Origin: Clostridia bacterium
Lineage (GTDB): Bacteria > Bacillota > Clostridia > Christensenellales > Pumilibacteraceae
Length of the DNA: 64,000 bases
Reading direction: 5' to 3'
Assembly (NCBI GenBank): GCA_022791915.1
Contig: JAAWAB010000015.1
Location: 204,791-268,790, forward strand
Positions 1 through 10,360 of this stretch are shown here, piece after piece. Position numbers and translations under genes: made by a program. A model generated the notes under the pieces. That model had not been told where the DNA came from. It did no database searches and worked only from the letters and a program-made list of their open reading frames with translations. Within the stretch, counting starts at the first letter, position 1. Every line of letters starts with the position of its first letter.

Positions 1-8
1 AAGAGCGC

Positions 9-764
9 ATGATTACCATGCAGGAGTTCCGAAACGACGAATCGTATATTGCGTTTCGTCAGAGAGAGGACGCCAAACAAAAGATGAACACCGTGAGCGA
101 TAAGCAGATTAAGTTCCGTTTATCTACGGCATCGATTGTATTGGCTACGGTGTTTTGCGTGTGCGGCGTGTCGATGTCTACGGTAACGGCGTTAAGCGAT
201 TCGGGAAAAATTCGTAATGGGGGCGAAATTATCGGCGATATTATTTCTCCTCCGCAGTACTTTGAAGTGAGTTATGTTGTGGAGAACGACGAAGGCGGGT
301 TGATTGAGGGGGAAGCCGACCAGCTTGTGCTCGAAGGCGAAACGTCGGAAACGGTAGTTGCGGTTGCCGATGACGGCTGGGTATTTATAGGTTGGAACGA
401 CGGCGGGAAAGACCCTTCGCGCGAAGACGAGGATATTCGGGAGGATTTGGTTTTTGTTGCATACTTCGAGCGTGTTGAAGAAAGCGATGATCCGGGTGAA
501 GACCCCGATGCACCCGACGAACCGAGTGACGAGCCTGCCGACCCGTCGGAAGAAAAGCCGGGAAATCCGGGCGACCCCAACAATAACGGGAACGGAGCGT
601 CCGGTAATTATGAAGCGAACGATCAGATAATCGACGGTAACACGAATTACAAAGACGTGTATCAGGGATACTACGACCAGGCAATGGAGATGTTGAAAAA
701 CGGGGAGAGCATTCCGCCCGCATTACGCGCCATTATCGAATCGTATTTCGGCATAATGCTGTAA
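9..764 (+). CDS. Membrane-anchored hypothetical protein with divergent InlB B-repeat-like segment and Asp/Pro-rich linker (start may lie upstream of the window)
   Basis: ORF; one N-terminal hydrophobic segment (STASIVLATVFCVCGVSM), 'YVVENDEGGLIEGEADQLVLEGETSETVVAVADDGWVFIGW' resembles InlB B-repeat; PDEPSDEPADPSEEKPGNPGDP linker; no upstream stop visible in window. Confidence 0.6.
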   Translation: MITMQEFRNDESYIAFRQREDAKQKMNTVSDKQIKFRLSTASIVLATVFCVCGVSMSTVTALSDSGKIRNGGEIIGDIISPPQYFEVSYVVENDEGGLIEGEADQLVLEGETSETVVAVADDGWVFIGWNDGGKDPSREDEDIREDLVFVAYFERVEESDDPGEDPDAPDEPSDEPADPSEEKPGNPGDPNNNGNGASGNYEANDQIIDGNTNYKDVYQGYYDQAMEMLKNGESIPPALRAIIESYFGIML

Positions 765-803
765 AAAATAAAGAACCTATTGAACGGAGAGGCAAAAGAA
801 ACT

Positions 804-1982
804 ATGGTTAATGAAAAAGACGTTGCGCAGTTCAGCGAGCAATGCAAGAACATTTTCGCACAGGTAGAGCGCGACGTAATCGGGCAGAAGGAAGTTGTGG
901 AGGGTACGATTATTGCCATGATTGCGGGCGGTAACGTGCTACTGGAAGGTGTGCCGGGTGTGGGCAAGACGCGTCTTGTTCGTTCGCTCGGGCGTGTTTT
1001 CGACCTTCCTTTTTCGCGTATTCAGTTTACGCCCGATTTGATGCCCGCAGACGTTACGGGTACCAACATTATTGTAAAAGACGAAAAGAGCGGGAATTCC
1101 AAGTTTGAATTCCAGCCCGGTCCTATTTTCAGCAACATTATTTTGGCGGACGAAATCAACCGTGCCACGCCCAAGACGCAGAGCGCGCTTTTGGAGGCGA
1201 TGCAGGAGCACACCGTTACTGTAATGGGCGTATCGAGAAAGCTCAACGAGCCGTTCTTCGTGCTTGCCACGCAGAACCCGATTGAGCAAGACGGAACGTA
1301 TCCGTTGCCCGAGGCGCAGATGGACCGTTTTATGTTCAAACTCATTGTGTACAATCCGAGTCTGGATGAACTGATGGACATTGTAAACATGACGCAAAAG
1401 ACGATGGCGGAAGTTGCCGAAGCGGCTTGCAACGGGGAGCAGTTGCTCCGTATGCGTCAGACCGCCAATCAGATTCTGGTGGCGGAAGAAGTGATGCGGT
1501 ATGCCATGACGCTTTGTTCGGCTACGCACCCCGACAGCGAATGCGCTACGGCTGCATCTAAAAAATACGTGCGTTTGGGCGCAAGTCCGCGTGCGGGACA
1601 GGCACTCATTTCGGCGGCGAAAGTAAAGGCTTTACTGAACGGGCGGTTCAACGTATCGTATAACGACGTGAACGAGTTGGCGTTTCCCGTACTTCGGCAC
1701 CGCATGAAGATGAACTTCGAGGCGATTGCGGAACGTGTATCGGCGGACAAAGTGATAGAAATGATTATCGAAGAACTGGGAAAGAAAAACAAAATCGGTT
1801 CGGAGAAAGTTCGCCCTATGCCCGAAACAAGCGAATTCGCGCAGAGCACACCCGCGGACGAGACGTCCGTGGCAGAAGAAAGCACCAATGAAACGGCGCC
1901 CGCAGCGCAAGACCCCGTGCCCCAATCTGACGAGGAGGTCGGAAGCAAGAAGTCCAAGCGCAAACTCTTCGGGAGAAAATAA
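804..1982 (+). CDS. MoxR-family AAA+ ATPase
   Basis: Walker A GVPGVGKT, Walker B ILADEINRATPKTQSALLEAMQE, ATQNPIEQDGTYPLPEAQMDRFMF; ATG at 804 preceded by GGAGAGG. Confidence 0.93.
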   Translation: MVNEKDVAQFSEQCKNIFAQVERDVIGQKEVVEGTIIAMIAGGNVLLEGVPGVGKTRLVRSLGRVFDLPFSRIQFTPDLMPADVTGTNIIVKDEKSGNSKFEFQPGPIFSNIILADEINRATPKTQSALLEAMQEHTVTVMGVSRKLNEPFFVLATQNPIEQDGTYPLPEAQMDRFMFKLIVYNPSLDELMDIVNMTQKTMAEVAEAACNGEQLLRMRQTANQILVAEEVMRYAMTLCSATHPDSECATAASKKYVRLGASPRAGQALISAAKVKALLNGRFNVSYNDVNELAFPVLRHRMKMNFEAIAERVSADKVIEMIIEELGKKNKIGSEKVRPMPETSEFAQSTPADETSVAEESTNETAPAAQDPVPQSDEEVGSKKSKRKLFGRK

Positions 1983-2882
1983 ATGAAGGTCTCTTACTTA
2001 AACGATGACTTTTTCAGTCGGTTGGAGACTTTGGCGTTAAATTTGCGCACCGATTTATCGGGTTTTTTCGGCGGAAAACATCTTGTTCGCACCTACGGAC
2101 AAACGGTGGAATTTGCAGACTACCGCGAATACATGTTGGGTGACGATATCCGCAGAATTGACTGGAATCTTTACAGCCGTTTTGAAAAATTCTTTTTGAA
2201 ATTGTTTACCGACGAACGCCAGATGCACGTTCAGATTTTTTTGGATTGCTCGGCGTCCATGGGAAAGGCGAATCCCAATAAAGCCGCGTACGCGATAGGT
2301 ACGGCGGCTGCTTTGGGTTTTCTTGCGGTACACAATATGGACAAAGTGTCGTTTAAGTTGATAAAAGGCGACAAAGCGGAGGACCCGTTCGGCACGATTG
2401 TGGGGAAAAGGTCGTTTTTCCGCGCTATCAGCGAATTGGAGAATGTGGAGTTTGCGGACAGTGCGGACATCGGCGCCGCAGTTACCGGTTGCCCCAACAT
2501 GGGGTCGAACGACGGACTTACGGTGATTATTTCCGATTTTTTTACCGAGAGCGACTGGAAAAAAGCGGTGGACTATTTATGCTACAAGCACAGGCAGGTT
2601 TTGCTTTTGCAAGTGCTTGCGCCCGAAGAAGTAGACCCCGCATACACCGGCAGGGTGAATCTGATCGATGCGGAGTCGGTGGACTTGGCAGACGTGAAGA
2701 ACATGAAAATCAAAATAACGCGTAGCATGCAACTTGCGTATGAAGAGGCGCTCCATGCGTTTCGGGACGAGTTGAAATCGTTCTGCGTTTCGCGCGAGGC
2801 GGGATTCGTTTCGTTACGGAGCGACCAATCGATTGAGAAGGCTTTGTTTGGTGAGCTGTTGAAGGTAGGTGTGATGGCATGA
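1983..2882 (+). CDS. DUF58 domain-containing protein
   Basis: 'FADYREYMLGDDIRRIDWNLYSRFEKFFLKLFTDERQMHVQIFLDCSASM' typical DUF58; directly follows moxR. Confidence 0.93.
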   Translation: MKVSYLNDDFFSRLETLALNLRTDLSGFFGGKHLVRTYGQTVEFADYREYMLGDDIRRIDWNLYSRFEKFFLKLFTDERQMHVQIFLDCSASMGKANPNKAAYAIGTAAALGFLAVHNMDKVSFKLIKGDKAEDPFGTIVGKRSFFRAISELENVEFADSADIGAAVTGCPNMGSNDGLTVIISDFFTESDWKKAVDYLCYKHRQVLLLQVLAPEEVDPAYTGRVNLIDAESVDLADVKNMKIKITRSMQLAYEEALHAFRDELKSFCVSREAGFVSLRSDQSIEKALFGELLKVGVMA

Positions 2883-4783
2883 ATTTACTTACACCTCTCG
2901 GCTTGTTGGGCTTATTTGCGATTGCCGTTCTCATACTTATTTACATTATAAAACCCAATTACCAGCAAAAAATCGTTTCCAGTACGCATATCTGGAAATT
3001 GAGCTTAAAATACCGTAAAAAGCGGATACCGATTAGCAAATTCCGCAATATTTTGCTGATTATTTGTCAGATACTCATACTTTCGTTGTGTGCGTTTTTA
3101 TTGGCGCAACCCATTATCGAAGCACAGACGGTAGAATCGAAAGATGAAAAAATCGTGATTATCGACGCGTCGGCAGGTATGTTGGCGTCCAGCGAGGGGG
3201 AAACGCGTTTCGAGCGTGCGGTTGCGCAAGTGAAGTCGTTGGCTACGCAGGTGATGGCGCAAAACGGAACGCTTTCGGTAATTCTGGCGGACGGAAAGCC
3301 TTCTTTTATCGTACAGCGGGCGGGTTCGACGGCATTGCATGAAATTTATGCGGCGCTCGACGAATTGGTGATTCCCGACGAAATGAAATGCTCGTACGGT
3401 GCGGCGGACATGGAAAGTGCCATGAACCTTGCCGAATCGGTTCTGTTAGAAAATGACAAAGCCGAAGTTTTGCTGTACACGGGCACGAAGTATATCGATA
3501 AGGGAAACGTGAAGGTTGTAGACGTATCGGAATTGGGCGAGTGGAACGCCGCGATTTTAGGCGGGACAGCCGTTTTGGATGAAAATTACTACACGTTTTC
3601 GATAGACGTGGCAAGCTATAACCGTGATACGCAGTTGGTTTTATGTTGCGATATCTACGGTGTGAATATGGGGTTGTCTACGATTACCTTAAAAACGACT
3701 GTCACATGTGAATCGGGTCAACCTATTACGTATGCTTTTGATACGGCAGATGAATCGAGTAGTCCCGTGGGCGTATATATGTATGATTATGCGCATATTT
3801 ATCTTGAAAATACAGATGACGCTTTTTCGTATGACGATGATCTCTATTTATACGGAGGAACCAAAGATACTATCCGAGTGCAATATTTCAGTAGTAAGCC
3901 CAACAATTTTGTAAGCAGCGCTTTAATGAGCTTGCGAGATTTGTTGCGCACACGATGGGATATAGAACTCACCGAAGTGCGTTCGGGGGAACCCGAACTC
4001 GAAGGGTTTGACGTGTACATTTTCGAACATCAAATGCCGCAGACGTTGCCTACCGACGGTGTGGTTCTGCTATTTAATCTTGATAGAGAACCTGTGGGAT
4101 TGGGGCTTACGTTAGGAGATAAGCTGTCGGGAGATTTTTCTTTGGCTCCCGGTACTGCACATCCGATTACCAATTATATCAATAGTGAACTTATCGAAAT
4201 AACCGAATATAGGCGTATTCTTACGTCGTCCGAGCAACTGGCGCAAGCAGGATTTGAAACATTGATGTATTGCGGCGGAGACCCCGTATTTCTTGTAAAA
4301 AACCAATCGGACGCCAAAGTGGGAGTGTTGTCGTTCAGCTTAAACAAATCTACTTTGGCGGTATTGCCCGAATTTCCTATGTTAATGTACAACTTTTTTG
4401 ATTACTTTCTTCCTCCTACACTTACCGATTATGTGTTCGACGTGAATGAAAAAGTGACGCTGAATGCTCGCGGACCCGTTTTGACGGTGACCGGACCGGG
4501 TGTGCAAGAACAGTTTGAAAATTTTCCGAACGAGATGTCGTTGTCGGTGCCGGGAATTTATACGTCGACGCAAACGTTGATGTCCGGCAAACAAGCCGTA
4601 GATAGCTTTTACGTGAAAATTCCCGCACAAGAAAGTAATATCGGGCGGGAGGAAGATTCGCTTGCGAATCCGCTTATAAAGCCCGTTGAAGTGCCTCGGG
4701 ATTTGGATTTGCTGATTTATTTTGCGTCGGTATTGGTGGCATTGTTGTTTGTTGAGTGGTTGTTACAATCACGGGAATTTTAG
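2879..4783 (+). CDS. BatA-like vWA-type membrane protein
   Basis: N-terminal TM pair, degenerate MIDAS 'VIIDASAGM', C-terminal TM; overlaps the preceding DUF58 gene by 4 nt. Confidence 0.8.
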   Translation: MNLLTPLGLLGLFAIAVLILIYIIKPNYQQKIVSSTHIWKLSLKYRKKRIPISKFRNILLIICQILILSLCAFLLAQPIIEAQTVESKDEKIVIIDASAGMLASSEGETRFERAVAQVKSLATQVMAQNGTLSVILADGKPSFIVQRAGSTALHEIYAALDELVIPDEMKCSYGAADMESAMNLAESVLLENDKAEVLLYTGTKYIDKGNVKVVDVSELGEWNAAILGGTAVLDENYYTFSIDVASYNRDTQLVLCCDIYGVNMGLSTITLKTTVTCESGQPITYAFDTADESSSPVGVYMYDYAHIYLENTDDAFSYDDDLYLYGGTKDTIRVQYFSSKPNNFVSSALMSLRDLLRTRWDIELTEVRSGEPELEGFDVYIFEHQMPQTLPTDGVVLLFNLDREPVGLGLTLGDKLSGDFSLAPGTAHPITNYINSELIEITEYRRILTSSEQLAQAGFETLMYCGGDPVFLVKNQSDAKVGVLSFSLNKSTLAVLPEFPMLMYNFFDYFLPPTLTDYVFDVNEKVTLNARGPVLTVTGPGVQEQFENFPNEMSLSVPGIYTSTQTLMSGKQAVDSFYVKIPAQESNIGREEDSLANPLIKPVEVPRDLDLLIYFASVLVALLFVEWLLQSREF

Positions 4784-4795
4784 GAGGCGGAAAGT

Positions 4796-7486
4796 ATGAC
4801 GAATTTCAAAATAGACTTTTCCCATCCTTGGCTTTTGTTGTTGCTGATTCCCGCGGCGGCAGTGATTCTTATTCCGTATTTACGGTTGGCAAAAAAATAC
4901 AGATGCACGAGAAACCGTATTACGTCTATCGTATTGCATTCCATTGTGATGGTGCTGTGCGTTTCCGTTTTGGCGGGAATGACGTTCTCGTACGACGTGC
5001 CCAACAAAGAGAATGAAGTGTTGCTTTTGGTGGATATGTCGTTCAGTAACCGTGAGTCGGAAGATTCGAAAGACGAATTTATCCGCACGATAATAGAAGA
5101 ATGCGATTCGCAGTTTAAGTTGGGCGTTGTAACGTTTGGCTACGACCAAGTGTATGCCGCGGAGCTTACGAACGATACGGATAAAGTATACGGCAGATAT
5201 CTGAAAGCGCCCCGTCCCGACGGAAGTGCTACCGATATTGCGTCGGCATTTCGGTATGCCCGCACATTGTTTGCACATCCCAAGACGGCGAGAATCGTAT
5301 TGATTTCGGACGGATTGGAAACCGACGGAGATATTTCTTCAACGATTAAATCGGTTGCTGCCGAAGGAATTAAGGTGGACACCGTATTTTTCCCGACGGA
5401 GAGAAAAGAAAACGAAGTGCAGTTGATAGGCGTGGAGTTGCCCGATTACAACATTACCGTGGGCGATACGTTTAATATAGGATTAACCTTACAAAGTTCT
5501 TTTGAGGGGCAGGGAACGGTTACCGTATACGATAATGATTCGGCGTCGGAAACACAAGTGCTTGTGAATTTTACGGCGGGAGTGCAGACAATTGAACTGG
5601 AACACTCGTTTGCGTTGCCCGGCATGCACGAATTGCGTTTTGAAATCGTAGGTATAGACGGAGATACGCTTAACGAGAACAACGAATATCATTCGTATAT
5701 CTATTTGCAGGTGTTCGATAAAATTCTGATTGTGGAACGCACGGCAGACGAGTCGCAAAAATTGAGCGGACTGTTGAACGACGAATACAACGTGACGGTA
5801 ACAACGGCTGACGATACCGAAAAGATGCCCGATTCGTTGGACGAATTGTGCGAGTACGATCAGGTAATTCTTGTAAATATTGCATTTTCGGATATGCCCG
5901 ACGGGTTTGAAGATATATTGCATTCGTATGTGTACGAAGCGGGTGGCGGTTTATTTACCGTAGGCGGCGACCGTATAGACGGGCAGGGACAGACGGTAGC
6001 AAACGCATATAACCGAGCGGATATGATGCAATCTACGTATTATAAACAGATGTTGCCCGTGCAGGCGATTGATTACACGCCGCCCTTGGGTGTTATGATA
6101 ATTATCGACCGTTCGGGCAGTATGGGTTCGGGAGCGGGAAGTAATTTGGAGTTGGCAAAAGAAGGCGCTATGTCGTGTTTGAATGTTCTGACCCAAAGAG
6201 ATTGGTGTGGCATTATGACGCTGGAAACAGATTACAGTGAAGAGATTTCGCTCACTCCGATGACGCAAATGAACAAAATAGTTGCGGCAATCGACAGCAT
6301 AGAAACGGGGGGAGGAACTGTTTTTCAGGGCGCAATCGCGAGAGCAGGAAAAGCATTGGAGGCTCTTACTCGTGTGGAAAAACGGCATATTTTGTTGGTG
6401 TCGGACGGAATGCCCGGAGATTCTTTTACCGACTACGGTGCGGAAATCGAGCACAATTATAAAACAAGAGGAATTACTTTTTCTATTATTACCGTGGGCG
6501 GTAATGCGTCTGCCGATATAGAGAAAGCGGCGGAAGTCGGACACGGACACTGTTATAGCGTTAAAGATGTGCTGACCCTTCCCGAAGTAATGAAAGACGA
6601 CCTTTCCGCTCCGGAGATTAAAGAAGTGGAGTATGAGGAATTTACGCCGACGATTAACGAGCATACGTCGGTGATGAACGGCATTACGCAAGAGAACATG
6701 CCTAAATTGAGCGGCTATTACGGTACGAAGCTCAAAGACGATGCGTCGGCGCCGCTTATGGGAAAATATGTGCCTATATATGCCCAGTGGAAATATGGTA
6801 AAGGCATGGTGGGTAGTTTTATGTGCAATTTGTCCGATGAATGGTCGGGAGAGTTCTTTTCGAGTGCTACGGGCATACGATTTGTGCATAATGTAGTGGG
6901 AGTATTGTTTCCTACCGAAGATATTCGGTCGAAAGACATCAATGTGCAACTGAAAGAGGATAATTATTCCACACAGTTGAGTATTTTTACCAAAGTGGAA
7001 CGTGACCAGACAATCGAAGTGACGGTAACGGGACCGCCGTCTGCCACAAACGGAATACAGACCGAGCAGAAGTTTGTTGCTACGGTTGACGATTACAGTC
7101 GTATCACGTTTAAGAATTTGCAACCGGGCGTTCATAAGATACACATTGCAAAGAAAGACGCAAGCGGAAACGTGCTGTCGCAATACACCACATACAGAAC
7201 GTTCTCCTACTCGGCGGAATACAACATGTTCTTCGACCCCGAAGAATGCAAGCTGTTACTCGCCGAATTGGCGCAGAACGGCAACGGGCAAGTGATAACC
7301 GACCCGTGGGACGTTTTCAAGGAGGCATCGAAGTCTATTCATAAAGTTCGCGACCCGCGGTTGCCCTTCCTGATTATTGCCATTGTGCTGTTCTTATTGG
7401 AAATTGCCGTGCGGAAATTCAAATTCAAGTGGCCGCATGAGTTGATACGCGAATACAGAGAAAAAAAGGCTTTGAAGGCGGAATGA
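4796..7486 (+). CDS. vWA domain-containing membrane protein (GATase-like/BatA-BatB-like)
   Basis: 'LLLVDMSFSNRES' and 'MIIIDRSGSMGSG' vWA MIDAS motifs; N-terminal and C-terminal TM segments; GGAGG upstream. Confidence 0.85.
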   Translation: MTNFKIDFSHPWLLLLLIPAAAVILIPYLRLAKKYRCTRNRITSIVLHSIVMVLCVSVLAGMTFSYDVPNKENEVLLLVDMSFSNRESEDSKDEFIRTIIEECDSQFKLGVVTFGYDQVYAAELTNDTDKVYGRYLKAPRPDGSATDIASAFRYARTLFAHPKTARIVLISDGLETDGDISSTIKSVAAEGIKVDTVFFPTERKENEVQLIGVELPDYNITVGDTFNIGLTLQSSFEGQGTVTVYDNDSASETQVLVNFTAGVQTIELEHSFALPGMHELRFEIVGIDGDTLNENNEYHSYIYLQVFDKILIVERTADESQKLSGLLNDEYNVTVTTADDTEKMPDSLDELCEYDQVILVNIAFSDMPDGFEDILHSYVYEAGGGLFTVGGDRIDGQGQTVANAYNRADMMQSTYYKQMLPVQAIDYTPPLGVMIIIDRSGSMGSGAGSNLELAKEGAMSCLNVLTQRDWCGIMTLETDYSEEISLTPMTQMNKIVAAIDSIETGGGTVFQGAIARAGKALEALTRVEKRHILLVSDGMPGDSFTDYGAEIEHNYKTRGITFSIITVGGNASADIEKAAEVGHGHCYSVKDVLTLPEVMKDDLSAPEIKEVEYEEFTPTINEHTSVMNGITQENMPKLSGYYGTKLKDDASAPLMGKYVPIYAQWKYGKGMVGSFMCNLSDEWSGEFFSSATGIRFVHNVVGVLFPTEDIRSKDINVQLKEDNYSTQLSIFTKVERDQTIEVTVTGPPSATNGIQTEQKFVATVDDYSRITFKNLQPGVHKIHIAKKDASGNVLSQYTTYRTFSYSAEYNMFFDPEECKLLLAELAQNGNGQVITDPWDVFKEASKSIHKVRDPRLPFLIIAIVLFLLEIAVRKFKFKWPHELIREYREKKALKAE

Positions 7487-7517
7487 CCGACCCGAAGAAC
7501 AAAAAAAGGAGGTTGCT

Positions 7518-10277
7518 GTGAAAAAAATATCTTTGTTTGTACTGATGTGCGTGCTTGCCGTTTGCAGTGGTATTTTGGTTGCTTGCGGCAATCCCGCACT
7601 CGCTTGTCCTACAAAATTGAAAATCGATCAGGATACGCAAGAACTCACGTGGAACGCTGTGGCGGACGCGCGCAGTTACGTTGTGTCGTTGAACGGAGAA
7701 GAAAAGGCTACCAGAAAAAATTCGTATGCGCTTTCCCGATTGGAAGAAGGAACCTATTATATAAAAGTGAAGGCTGTGGGCGACGGAGAAAAATCCGACG
7801 ATTCGCCGTGGTCGGAAACGGTGCAGTTTGTGAAGGAGTACGAATCGGGACTCACGTATAAACTGATTAACAGTAAAACCGAATACGAAGTGACGGGTAT
7901 AGGCACGGCGTCGGGTGATATTGTAATCGGCGACACGTACAGAGGCAAACCTGTAACAAGTATCGGAGAATCCGCTTTTTATAATACGAAACTTACAAGT
8001 ATTACAATCGGTAATAACATAAAAAGTATCGGTAAACGGGCATTTTATAACTGCTCGTATATGACAAGCGCTGTTATTCCCGAAAGTGTGACGAGTATCG
8101 GAGAATATGCATTTCAGAATTGTCGGGTGCTCGCCGATATTGTATTACCCGATAGCATTACCCATATTGAGAAATATGCGTTTTCGTATTGCCGCGGACT
8201 CAAAAGTATCACGTTCGGTGCGAACGTAACCGATATCGACGATTATGCGTTTGCCGAGTGCACGGTACTGGAAAAAATAGAAATTCCCGATACGGTGAAA
8301 AACGTCGGAATCAATGCATTTTCGGCTTGCGAGAATGCGGTTTCGCTTACGATTGGAAACAGCGTGGAAACGCTGGGCGATTATGCCTTTTACAAATGCG
8401 GCAAGTTGACCGATGTTCGGATAGGGAATAACGTGAAAACGTTGGGTATTGCGTCGTTTGCCGAGTGTGCGGCATTGCAATCGGTGCAGATTCCCGACAG
8501 CGTGACGGAAATCGCTAACATGGCGTTTGCCGAATGCACTGCTTTGGCGGACGTGTCGATAGGTAGGAACGTGACTTCGGTTGGGAGCGGTACGTTTTTG
8601 AATACGCCCATGTGGCAGAATGCTACCGATTTGGTCTATGTGGACAACTGGGTGGTAGGATGTAAAAGTACTACGCTTGCAGCTGTATCTTTTGCGGAAG
8701 ATACGGTGGGAATCGGCGCGGGGACGTTTTATAAATTGACAACCTTAACCGAAGCGACCATTCCCGATTCGGTTCAATATATCGGATTTTCCGCCTTTAA
8801 CGGTTGTGAGAGTCTTTTGCGTGTGACGATAGGAAACGGTGTGTTGCATATCGGAGAATATGCGTTTGCGAATTGTAAAGTTCTCGAATTTGTTACAATG
8901 GGAGAAAATATACGACTGATAGACGGTTACGCGTTTGCCGGCTGTTCCCGATTGGGAAGCAGTGCGGATACGCCGTTCATTATTCCGCAAAGTGTGGAAA
9001 GTATCGGTACGTATGCGTTTTACAATACGGCGTATTGGACGAATGCAACTTCTGTTGTATACGTAGATAATTGGGTAGTGGGTTGCAAAAATGACTCGAT
9101 TAGTCGTGTGGTGATTAAAACCGGCACGGTGGGAATCGCAAACTACGCATTTTATAAATGCGCGGGGCTGATGAGCGTGACGGTGCCCGACGGCGTGAAA
9201 ATAATCGGGCGGGCGGCATTTAACGGTTGCGGCAAATTGGTGAACGTGCTGTTGCCGCAATCGGTGACCAAGATAGACGATTACACGTTTTACCGTTGCT
9301 ATAATCTGACGGACGTTGTGATTCCGTCGGGGGTTACGAGTATCGGGCGGTCTGCGTTTTACGAGTGTTTCAGTTTGGGAACGGTAACGGTGCCCGACAG
9401 TGTGAAATCAATCGGCGATTATGCGTTTTACGGTTGCGTATACGAAGTTTCGGAAGGCGAGTTTGTAGGACTCACCGAAATAAATATCGGCTCGGGTGTG
9501 GAGAGTATCGGCAATTATGCATTTAACGGTTGCGCGTTGCTTACGGCGGTTACCATTCCAGACAGCGTGGAATTCATCGGAAGAAACGCGTTTGCCAAAT
9601 GTACGGCGCTTGCCGAGTTGTCGCTCGGAAACGGCGTGCGGGAAATCGGCATGTATGCGTTTAACGGGTGCGGCGCGCTGGAAAAAATCGTTATTCCCGA
9701 CAGTGTGGTTGTTATAGGAGACTATGCATTCCGCAACTGCGCGGCTTTAACGGAATTATCGTTGGGAAACAATGTGCGGGAAATCGGAAACTATGCGTTT
9801 TACGGATGTGCGATTGCCGAGCTGACTATTCCGTCGAGTGTGACGGCGATAGGGAATCAGGCGTTCCGTAATTGTAAACAGCTCACGAGCGTGACGATGG
9901 GAAACAACGTGCAGACGTTGGGCATGCATGCGTTTTACGGCAGTAAGAGTTTAACGTTCTACTGCGAGGCGGCGAATGCGTTTGCGGATTGGAACGCGCG
10001 TTGGAATTCATCGTACCGTCCCGTGGTGTGGAACTGCGTGCTTTCGGCAGACAAAAGCTATGTGGTGTCCATTACCAAAAACGCCGCGAATATACAAAAC
10101 GGCAATGCTACGGGCGGCATATCGGCGCCGAGCAGAGCGGGATATGTATTTGCGGGGTGGTCGCGTTCGGCAGACGGAACAAGTGCGGATTATGCGGCGG
10201 ACGCGGTAGCAGACGTGTCCGACGGCACGGTGCTATACGCCGTATGGCAGGTGGCGCCCGAGAATCCCGAACAGTAA
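7518..10277 (+). CDS. BspA-type leucine-rich repeat (LRR_5) lipoprotein with C-terminal InlB/Listeria-Bacteroides repeat
   Basis: GTG start after AGGAGG; lipobox LVAC; many ~23-aa repeats 'ITxIPDSVTSIGxYAFxNCxxL'; C-terminal 'AGYVFAGWSRSADGTSADYAADAVADVSDGTVLYAVW'. Confidence 0.92.
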   Translation: MKKISLFVLMCVLAVCSGILVACGNPALACPTKLKIDQDTQELTWNAVADARSYVVSLNGEEKATRKNSYALSRLEEGTYYIKVKAVGDGEKSDDSPWSETVQFVKEYESGLTYKLINSKTEYEVTGIGTASGDIVIGDTYRGKPVTSIGESAFYNTKLTSITIGNNIKSIGKRAFYNCSYMTSAVIPESVTSIGEYAFQNCRVLADIVLPDSITHIEKYAFSYCRGLKSITFGANVTDIDDYAFAECTVLEKIEIPDTVKNVGINAFSACENAVSLTIGNSVETLGDYAFYKCGKLTDVRIGNNVKTLGIASFAECAALQSVQIPDSVTEIANMAFAECTALADVSIGRNVTSVGSGTFLNTPMWQNATDLVYVDNWVVGCKSTTLAAVSFAEDTVGIGAGTFYKLTTLTEATIPDSVQYIGFSAFNGCESLLRVTIGNGVLHIGEYAFANCKVLEFVTMGENIRLIDGYAFAGCSRLGSSADTPFIIPQSVESIGTYAFYNTAYWTNATSVVYVDNWVVGCKNDSISRVVIKTGTVGIANYAFYKCAGLMSVTVPDGVKIIGRAAFNGCGKLVNVLLPQSVTKIDDYTFYRCYNLTDVVIPSGVTSIGRSAFYECFSLGTVTVPDSVKSIGDYAFYGCVYEVSEGEFVGLTEINIGSGVESIGNYAFNGCALLTAVTIPDSVEFIGRNAFAKCTALAELSLGNGVREIGMYAFNGCGALEKIVIPDSVVVIGDYAFRNCAALTELSLGNNVREIGNYAFYGCAIAELTIPSSVTAIGNQAFRNCKQLTSVTMGNNVQTLGMHAFYGSKSLTFYCEAANAFADWNARWNSSYRPVVWNCVLSADKSYVVSITKNAANIQNGNATGGISAPSRAGYVFAGWSRSADGTSADYAADAVADVSDGTVLYAVWQVAPENPEQ

Positions 10278-10360
10278 GAAAGTGTGTATCATTGTGTTGC
10301 GGCGGCACGAAAAGCGGATAATCGCGCCGAAGTCAAACCGATTGTCCGGAGGGTAAGAGT

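Noticed and set aside
5951-7183. 410-aa minus-strand ORF
   Set aside because: Antisense to a clear vWA gene; composition biased, no motifs, no RBS
7900-9960. Short DNA repeats that could suggest a CRISPR-like array
   Set aside because: Periodicity (~69 bp) is explained by the encoded LRR repeats in one open frame; repeats are diverged and there are no unique spacers
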